Below the pieces are notes generated by a model. The model saw only the letters and a list, made by a program, of their open reading frames with translations. It did not search any database and was not told where the DNA came from. A stretch of 41,285 nucleotides of DNA from Rhodocyclaceae bacterium. Lineage in GTDB: Bacteria > Pseudomonadota > Gammaproteobacteria > Burkholderiales > Rhodocyclaceae. Of the stretch, positions 36,473-41,285 are shown one piece after another. Positions within the stretch are counted from its first letter, which is position 1, and every line of letters starts with the position of its first letter. The translations under genes and the position numbers were made by a program. The stretch is from positions 1 to 41,285 of the forward strand of contig JAEUNM010000125.1 in assembly GCA_016791105.1 (NCBI GenBank). Direction: 5' to 3'.

Positions 36473-39168
36473 CGGCTCTTCGGCACGACGCTCAGGGCTT
36501 CCTGCAGGGCGATCCGATCGAACTTCGGCGCGCGGTAGAGCACTTGGCGGCTATCCGTGACGACGTGCAAGCGATACGTCGCGCGATAACCGGAATGTCG
36601 GCGCAAGGCGGACGCGACACACTCGGCAGCGCGCCGGTCGCGGCGGTGCCGGCGCCGCGGCCCACGAAAACGCAACCTGCTGGCGTGGAAGGTGCGCGAG
36701 ACAAACCATCGTCCGCCAAGCCCAGTCTGGCGCGGACTGACGCAGTTGTTGAGCGCGTGTTGGCCACGGACGATGCACGGGCCGGCGCCAGTGGGTTGGC
36801 TGGCCGCGCTGGGCAGCCCGCGCCAGTTTATGCGCCAGCGCCGGTCGCGGCGGTGCCGGCGCCGCGGCCACAGAAAGGCCGGGGGCGTGCTGATATGCCC
36901 AGCCAAGACAGGCCGGCCGCCGCCGTAACGCCGAGCGTTGGCCGGCGTGGCGCGCAAACGCCTGGTGGTGGACGTGTTGCCGGCGGCGCGCGCGCTGCAG
37001 CCGCACGGGATCGGCGCGCACCGGCTGTTTCTGCCGCGGATCCGGTTCGCCGTGATGGTCGCGGGCGGTTCACGCGCAGCGCCAATGATGCTGGCGACAA
37101 AAGCAAGAACATGAATGACGCTGGCGAGCCAGGCGCCTTGCGCCGGCTTGCGGACCGGATTGTTGGCGCGGTGAAGGATTCCGGTTCCGGGATGGAAGAT
37201 GCGGAGCCGGCCATAAAAGCATTCAACGAGGTCGCGCAACCCATGGCGCGAGGATACGAGTTGCTGACGGGCGGCAGCAGCGATAAGAAACAGGAGGGGT
37301 GGCTGCGCCGCATTCATGCGTCACTGACCGGATTCCGAAAAGAAGAAGGGGTGTTCGCCAAGATTGCCGGCAAGCGGCTGAAAGCGATCGAGGAAAAGCC
37401 GGTCGCACAGGCCGGCGGCGACAATACCGGCATGCTGGGCGGGCTTTTGGGCGGGTTGTTGGGCAAAATCCCCGGCATCGGAACATTGGCGGCCGGCGCC
37501 GGCGGGATGCTTGGACGCGCCGGCGGAGCATTGGCCGGCGCCGGACGCTCGTTGCTTGGGCGCGGCGCGCTGCGCCGCATACCGATTATCGGCGCCCTAT
37601 TCGGCGGCATAGGGGCCGCCTCCGACGTTTACGACTCAGAATCCGACAGCACGCTCAGTCGGCGCGAAAAAGACCAGAGAGGCGGCAAGGCTATCGGCGG
37701 CTTCGCGGGCAGCATGGGCGGTATGCTGGCAGGCGCGAAACTTGGCGCAATGGTGGGTGCATTCGCCGGCCCGGTGGGTGCGGCAATAGGCGGCGCCGTT
37801 GGCGGCGCGGCCGGCCTGTTTTTTGGCGACCAGGCTGGGCAAATCGTCGGCACGACGGTCGGTGGCTGGGTATCCGATCTACGCGACGCAGACATACCGG
37901 GCAAAATTTCTGCTGCCTGGATGGCGACGGTCGAGGCGGTTTCCTCTGCATGGGATACGGCCGTATCCGGATTTTCGTCGGCCAGCGACAAGGTGGAAAA
38001 GGTCTGGGGAGAGTTCGTTGCTTCCGCCCGGGCGGGATGGGACTCCATCACCGGGTTGTTTGCTCAGGCATACGAGGGTCTGAAAAAGCTTCCGGTTATC
38101 GGGGCCGTGGCGGCAACGGCGGTTGATAAGGCGGTGGATTTGGGCGGCAAGGCCGTGGAAGGCGCCAAGGCCGGCGCCGCGTATGTCGCCGAGAACACGA
38201 CCGTTGGGCGCGGCGTGGCAAAGGCTTGGGATGGCGCAAAAGCCGCCGGAAACTGGGTGCTTGGGCAGACCAGCCAATCGTTCGAATCCGGCAAGGGTGG
38301 AGCCGGCACGGTTTCATCCGGCAAGGGTGATTTTGGCGGGGCATCTTACGGCACCTATCAGCTATCGTCATCCCAGGGCACGCTGCAGAAATTTTTGGGC
38401 GGCACAAAGTACGGACGGGAGTTCGAGGGGCTTAAACCCGGCACACCGGAGTTTGATGCGAAATGGAAGGCTGTTGCGCAAACCGATTCCGGGTTCGCGG
38501 ATGCGCAGCACCAGTTCATCAAAGACACCCACTACGATCCGGCGATGGCCGGCCTGAAAGACGCGGGGCTTGATTTATCGAAGCGGGGCGCGGCGGTGCA
38601 GGATGCGCTGTGGTCAACGTCCGTGCAATTCGGTGCCGGAAGCGCCAAACGCGGAACCGGGGCCGTCGGTATGTTCCGGAAAGCCCTGGCTGGCCGCGAC
38701 GTGGAAAAGATGAGCGATCAGGAGGTGGTGACCGCCATCCAGGACTACAAGATCGAGAACAACGACAAATTGTTCGCGAATTCGTCCGGTGACGTGCGAG
38801 CCGGTACGGCGAAACGTGCGAAGGCAGAAAAGACGCGCCTCATCGCCCTGGCGGGCGAACCGAACGCAATCGCATCGGGCGCGCCGGTACAGGCCGGCCA
38901 ACCAGCAACGAGCGTTGCCGCCGCGAGCACGCTACCTTCGCCTCCTGCGGCGCCTGCAACACCTGTAGTTGCCACGGTGAGCGCACCGGCAGCGCCGGCA
39001 GCGCCTGCGTTGCCGGCCGTAGCCGAAGCGCAGCCTGTTGCCGTTCCGCTGGCGACGAGCGGGAGCGCTCGCAAATCAGTCACGGTGGTCAGTCCACCGG
39101 CGGAGGTTGGGCAGGATATACGGGAGCGCGGAATCGCGCACATCGCGACAGGCGGGTTATCCGCCTGA
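36469..39168 (+). CDS. Tape-measure-like protein with peptidoglycan-hydrolase domain
   Basis: 899 residues from GTG 36469, overlapping the preceding stop by 4 nt. Residues 1-220 are Pro/Ala/Arg-rich (APRPTKTQ repeats). Residues about 320-480 are Gly/Ala-rich and hydrophobic with repeated glycine-zipper patterns (GGLLGGLLGKIPGIGTLAAG), as in tape-measure proteins. Residues about 600-820 (FESGKGGAGTVSSGKGDFGG, then ASYGTYQLSSSQGTLQKFLG and ALWSTSVQFGAGSAKRGTGA) resemble a lysozyme-like hydrolase carried by tail proteins. The end is an Ala/Pro linker and a short conserved tail. It would set tail length and open murein during DNA entry. Confidence 0.6.
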   Translation: MTALRHDAQGFLQGDPIELRRAVEHLAAIRDDVQAIRRAITGMSAQGGRDTLGSAPVAAVPAPRPTKTQPAGVEGARDKPSSAKPSLARTDAVVERVLATDDARAGASGLAGRAGQPAPVYAPAPVAAVPAPRPQKGRGRADMPSQDRPAAAVTPSVGRRGAQTPGGGRVAGGARAAAARDRRAPAVSAADPVRRDGRGRFTRSANDAGDKSKNMNDAGEPGALRRLADRIVGAVKDSGSGMEDAEPAIKAFNEVAQPMARGYELLTGGSSDKKQEGWLRRIHASLTGFRKEEGVFAKIAGKRLKAIEEKPVAQAGGDNTGMLGGLLGGLLGKIPGIGTLAAGAGGMLGRAGGALAGAGRSLLGRGALRRIPIIGALFGGIGAASDVYDSESDSTLSRREKDQRGGKAIGGFAGSMGGMLAGAKLGAMVGAFAGPVGAAIGGAVGGAAGLFFGDQAGQIVGTTVGGWVSDLRDADIPGKISAAWMATVEAVSSAWDTAVSGFSSASDKVEKVWGEFVASARAGWDSITGLFAQAYEGLKKLPVIGAVAATAVDKAVDLGGKAVEGAKAGAAYVAENTTVGRGVAKAWDGAKAAGNWVLGQTSQSFESGKGGAGTVSSGKGDFGGASYGTYQLSSSQGTLQKFLGGTKYGREFEGLKPGTPEFDAKWKAVAQTDSGFADAQHQFIKDTHYDPAMAGLKDAGLDLSKRGAAVQDALWSTSVQFGAGSAKRGTGAVGMFRKALAGRDVEKMSDQEVVTAIQDYKIENNDKLFANSSGDVRAGTAKRAKAEKTRLIALAGEPNAIASGAPVQAGQPATSVAAASTLPSPPAAPATPVVATVSAPAAPAAPALPAVAEAQPVAVPLATSGSARKSVTVVSPPAEVGQDIRERGIAHIATGGLSA

Positions 39169-39193
39169 ACGGGATAGTCCGATCCGACAGTCC

Positions 39194-39529
39194 TTAACGC
39201 GACGAAAACTCTACCCGCGCGAACTCCCAATCGCCGGGGTCTGAGGACACCGGCGCCCCCTTCGTGGCCGGATTTACCACGCGGCTTTTGAGCCGCATGA
39301 CGATGGCCGCGTCACCGTCGCTGAACACGGTCTCCGCGCGGGAAACTTCCGGGCGGACGCCCGTCCATTGTTCGATCAGGTCCGCATTCTGCGGATAGCC
39401 GATACACGACTGGAATGGGCCACGCTCGCCGCGCAGGACGGCTGCCAAGTCGGCCAGGGTGGCCGGCGCGTACAGGTACGTACCGTAATTGCCCGCGGGC
39501 ATCACAGCGCTGTTCATGAGGTAGATCAT
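39194..39529 (-). CDS. DUF1874 protein, AcrIII-1 ring-nuclease fold relative
   Basis: 111 residues from ATG 39529, chosen for GGAGGG 7 nt upstream; the ORF extending to 39610 lies inside the upstream gene. MIYLMNSAVMPAGNYGTYLY, then CIGYPQNADLIEQWTGVRPE, VSRAETVFSDGDAAIVMRL and GDWEFARVEF follow the DUF1874 pattern. The family includes STIV B116 and the anti-CRISPR AcrIII-1, which degrades cyclic tetra-adenylate with a histidine in the IGH motif. Here the motif reads IGY (Tyr45), so the canonical catalytic His is absent. It might bind cyclic oligoadenylate without cleaving it, or do something else. Its neighbours are two unrecognised leftward genes. Confidence 0.72.
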   Translation of the reverse strand: MIYLMNSAVMPAGNYGTYLYAPATLADLAAVLRGERGPFQSCIGYPQNADLIEQWTGVRPEVSRAETVFSDGDAAIVMRLKSRVVNPATKGAPVSSDPGDWEFARVEFSSR

Positions 39530-39558
39530 TGAAAAACCCTCCATCAAAGAAGAAAAAA

Positions 39559-40878
39559 TCAAGAATAATCGGCGCCTTCGTATCCGGCGCCGTCTCCGGT
39601 GGCCACGCATGCGTCCTCGCAGCCGGCGAACACCCGGACGATGGTGCCTGCGGGTGTGGTGTAGTAGTCCACGTCAGGATCGTTTTCCGGGCGCTCTAAT
39701 TTCGGCCACCCCAGCGAGGTGGCTACCTCCGGCATGGCCTCGCGGCAGAACCACCAGATGTTTTCCTGGTAGACATAGGCGTCGCCGCACACGGCGCCTA
39801 TGTGTGCCGACTCGCAAAGCAGGGCGACGTCATCAAGGCAGTCCTTGAGTCTCGTTACCATCTCCGCGTCCAAATCCTCCGCGTTGGCGGCCACGAACGC
39901 CGTGGCGTGCCGCGCCAGAATGGCGTCCACGTTCGCGCGCACCGATCCGGGCGCGCGCCCTTGGTCCGCCACTAGGGCGGCGAACTGCGCGACCAAATCC
40001 GCCTGGCGCTCGGATTTCTTCGCCGCCTCCGCACTGGTGGCGCTGTCCACCTTGGCTTGCTTTTTTAGGGCTGCCAGGGCCGCGAACGGCCCATTCGCGC
40101 CCGTGTTTAGGCCGTCCGCCCGCTTGGCGGGTGCGGCGGGCGCGGCGGGCGCGGCGGGCGCGGCGGGCGCGGTCGCTCCCGTGCCCGGTATGACCGCCAC
40201 CCGCACGGCGTAGTACCCGCCGTGCATTCCGGAAGAATGCTCGACAGACACTACCGCGCCGGTCATGCCGACGACGCGGATGTTGTCGGCGGACCAATAA
40301 CCCGCCGCGTCGATTTTCTCGATCTGCGCCCCGTCGAAGCCGGGGATTTCTTTCGGGGTGTTCCAGAACCCCTCCCGGATTTCGCGGTTCGAGGGGGCGC
40401 CGAACTGGACAACCACCGTTTCGGCGGGCGCCGCGCCATCTTCCGCGGCGGCGTCCGCCGCGTCCTCCATTTCGGCGACCTTGGTTTCGGTCGCGTCCAG
40501 CGCGGCCGCGGCTTTCTGGCGCCAGGCCCGTAGGAATCGCATGGCGGCCGGGACCGTGACGCCCAGCGCTGCGGCCACCTCGGGCCACGTGTCGGGGGTG
40601 TGGGCGGCACCCGCCAGCCGTCCAAGCCCCTCGACAAAGCGGCCGGTTTCCCAGCCGTCCATGCCGGATAGCACCCGCACTCCGGGCGCCACGAGAAGGC
40701 GGAATGTGGTTTTCGACCATACCCCGTTTTTCCGGTACTCGGTGCCGCGGATCACCGCGACACCGACGATGTCCTGCCCCGCGAACGGGGTCACATCCCC
40801 GTTCGCATCCACGAACAGCAGCCACGGCGCGCGGCGCCGCGGGCCAAGTCCGTCAGACCATTCCATTTCCATTTCCAT
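39559..40878 (-). CDS. Large unknown protein with Ala/Pro linker
   Basis: 439 residues from ATG 40878, preceded by AGAAGGGAAAA. The N-terminus repeats Met-Glu three times (MEMEMEW). The first part (about 12-215) is a globular region (APWLLFVDANGDVTPFAGQD, then NTPKEIPGFDGAQIEKIDAA) with a helical section at about 100-150. A run of APA repeats (about 235-250) links to a second helical region (LADQ..., RLKDCLDDVALLCESAH). The C-terminus has WFCREAMPEVATSLG and Cys-rich GCEDACVATGDG. No family recognised. Confidence 0.65.
   Translation of the reverse strand: MEMEMEWSDGLGPRRRAPWLLFVDANGDVTPFAGQDIVGVAVIRGTEYRKNGVWSKTTFRLLVAPGVRVLSGMDGWETGRFVEGLGRLAGAAHTPDTWPEVAAALGVTVPAAMRFLRAWRQKAAAALDATETKVAEMEDAADAAAEDGAAPAETVVVQFGAPSNREIREGFWNTPKEIPGFDGAQIEKIDAAGYWSADNIRVVGMTGAVVSVEHSSGMHGGYYAVRVAVIPGTGATAPAAPAAPAAPAAPAKRADGLNTGANGPFAALAALKKQAKVDSATSAEAAKKSERQADLVAQFAALVADQGRAPGSVRANVDAILARHATAFVAANAEDLDAEMVTRLKDCLDDVALLCESAHIGAVCGDAYVYQENIWWFCREAMPEVATSLGWPKLERPENDPDVDYYTTPAGTIVRVFAGCEDACVATGDGAGYEGADYS
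40133..40172 (-). repeat. 9-bp tandem repeats encoding the APA linker
   Basis: Four complete copies of gcggcgggc (40133-40168) and a partial one encode Ala-Ala-Pro units in the linker of the 439-residue protein. This is a low-complexity stretch likely to vary in copy number. Confidence 0.9.
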
Positions 40879-40895
40879 TTTTCCCTTCTAATGCG

Positions 40896-40911
40896 GCTGC
40901 CAAGCGGCAGC
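40896..40911 (-). terminator. Small hairpin between leftward genes
   Basis: GCTGCC-AAGC-GGCAGC (40896-40911) lies between the 60-residue gene and the 439-residue gene, next to the ribosome-binding region of the latter. No U-tract on either side; weak evidence for termination. Confidence 0.3.
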
Positions 40912-40921
40912 GCGCCGAAAA

Positions 40922-41104
40922 TCAGTTCATTGCGGACGCGCTTTCGCGCGGGATGAGCACCGCATAGCCGTGCCCATCATCGGTGCTCGCGTGCGCACCG
41001 GCTGGTATGTGCCCGGGCGCGTCCATGCTGAGGTACTGCCTTGCGATGGCAGTACCAACTACCGCGTAAAGGAACGGCTGTCGTAGCCCGTTGATCGTTT
41101 CCAT
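40922..41104 (-). CDS. Small unknown protein
   Basis: 60 residues from ATG 41104, preceded by AGGAGG; the longer frame to 41197 starts inside a GC hairpin region and is rejected. METINGLRQPFLYAVVGTAI, then ARQYLSMDAPGHIP and HGYAVLIPRESASAMN. It is a short, moderately hydrophobic protein with no known motif. It probably shares a leftward transcript with the 439- and 111-residue genes. Confidence 0.6.
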   Translation of the reverse strand: METINGLRQPFLYAVVGTAIARQYLSMDAPGHIPAGAHASTDDGHGYAVLIPRESASAMN

Positions 41105-41124
41105 TCCAGCCTCCTGCTTGACGC

Positions 41125-41145
41125 GACGCCCCCCGTGAGGGCGTC
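41125..41145 (-). terminator. GC-rich hairpin between leftward genes
   Basis: GACGCCC-7 nt-GGGCGTC (41125-41145), followed by a second dyad GCCCGC-CGGA-GCGGGC at 41156-41171, in the 74-nt gap between the right-edge gene and the 60-residue gene. Both could end or slow leftward transcription; neither has a T-tract. Confidence 0.4.
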
Positions 41146-41178
41146 TCGCGAAGCCGCCCGCCGGAGCGGGCGCAGTGT

Positions 41179-41285
41179 TTAGGCGGCTTCCGCCCACGCT
41201 TTTGCCGCCAACAGGCGGCTATCCCAGCGGATGTTTCTTCCCTGCGGCATACGCAGCATGCGGGGAGGCATGCTTTCGCCGCGGA
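41179..41285 (-). CDS. C-terminal end of a leftward gene cut by the right edge
   Basis: Minus-strand open frame that enters from the right edge and ends at TAA 41179-41181; 34 residues are visible (RGESMPPRMLRMPQGRNIRW, then DSRLLAAKAWAEAA). The visible part is basic and Ala-rich. ATG at residue 5 has no clear ribosome-binding site, so the gene most likely starts outside the window. Function unknown. Confidence 0.4.
   Translation of the reverse strand, partial: RGESMPPRMLRMPQGRNIRWDSRLLAAKAWAEAA

Noticed and set aside
39530..39610. Upstream extension of the DUF1874 gene
   Set aside because: The added residues are Arg-rich and overlap the end of the upstream gene; GGAGGG precedes ATG 39529 at ideal spacing.
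1..41285. tRNA or rRNA genes
   Set aside because: No cloverleaf-like segments or conserved tRNA/rRNA motifs were noticed on either strand, though a covariance search was not possible.

Overview
The window is a stretch of a GC-rich (about 60% by eye) contractile-tailed bacteriophage genome, or a prophage. The virion genes include a tail sheath, tail tube, baseplate spike, portal and major capsid protein. The GC content and codon style, together with a lysis set of holin, transglycosylase and i-/o-spanin, suggest a Gram-negative, probably betaproteobacterial (Burkholderiales-like) host. That host assignment is inference. No terminase, integrase or replication gene is visible here.

Layout. (1) 1-475: the start of a leftward unit, with a partial gene and a ribbon-helix-helix regulator, plus repeated operator-like boxes. 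(2) 643-15652: one dense rightward late operon. It holds a protease/scaffold-like protein, four to five small completion or tail proteins, the major capsid protein, tail sheath, an EF-hand structural protein, tail and chaperone-like genes, a lysis cassette, tail tube, baseplate hub and spike. Many stop and start codons overlap. (3) 15674-19945: twelve small leftward genes. Most have no known function. The junctions carry imperfect dyads that look like integron attC sites (core boxes RYYYAAC and GTTRRRY, paired arms with extrahelical bases). It reads as a cassette array without an integrase (CALIN-like) inside a phage genome, and it is the main finding. (4) 20105-33899: a rightward counter-defence island with a small leader protein, a 2038-residue polyvalent protein with an N-terminal inorganic-pyrophosphatase-like domain, a 2226-residue DarB-like methyltransferase-helicase, and a small partner. 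(5) 33999-39168: portal, a tail-tube-junction-like protein, and a tape-measure-like protein carrying a peptidoglycan-hydrolase-like domain. (6) 39194-41285: leftward accessory genes, including a DUF1874 protein related in fold to the AcrIII-1 ring nuclease.

How the parts fit. Regions 2 and 5 build the particle and lyse the cell. Region 4 probably supplies large proteins that protect incoming DNA, perhaps packaged as P1 DarB is. Regions 3 and 6 hold accessory genes. In region 3 several junctions place the ribosome-binding site and start codon of the next gene in the loop between the two arms of the attC-like dyad, so neighbouring proteins share attC-encoded terminal peptides. A promoter at 19977-20005 appears to drive the array and a second at 16328-16356 drives its last two genes.

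The gene-free stretches are all under 300 bases.
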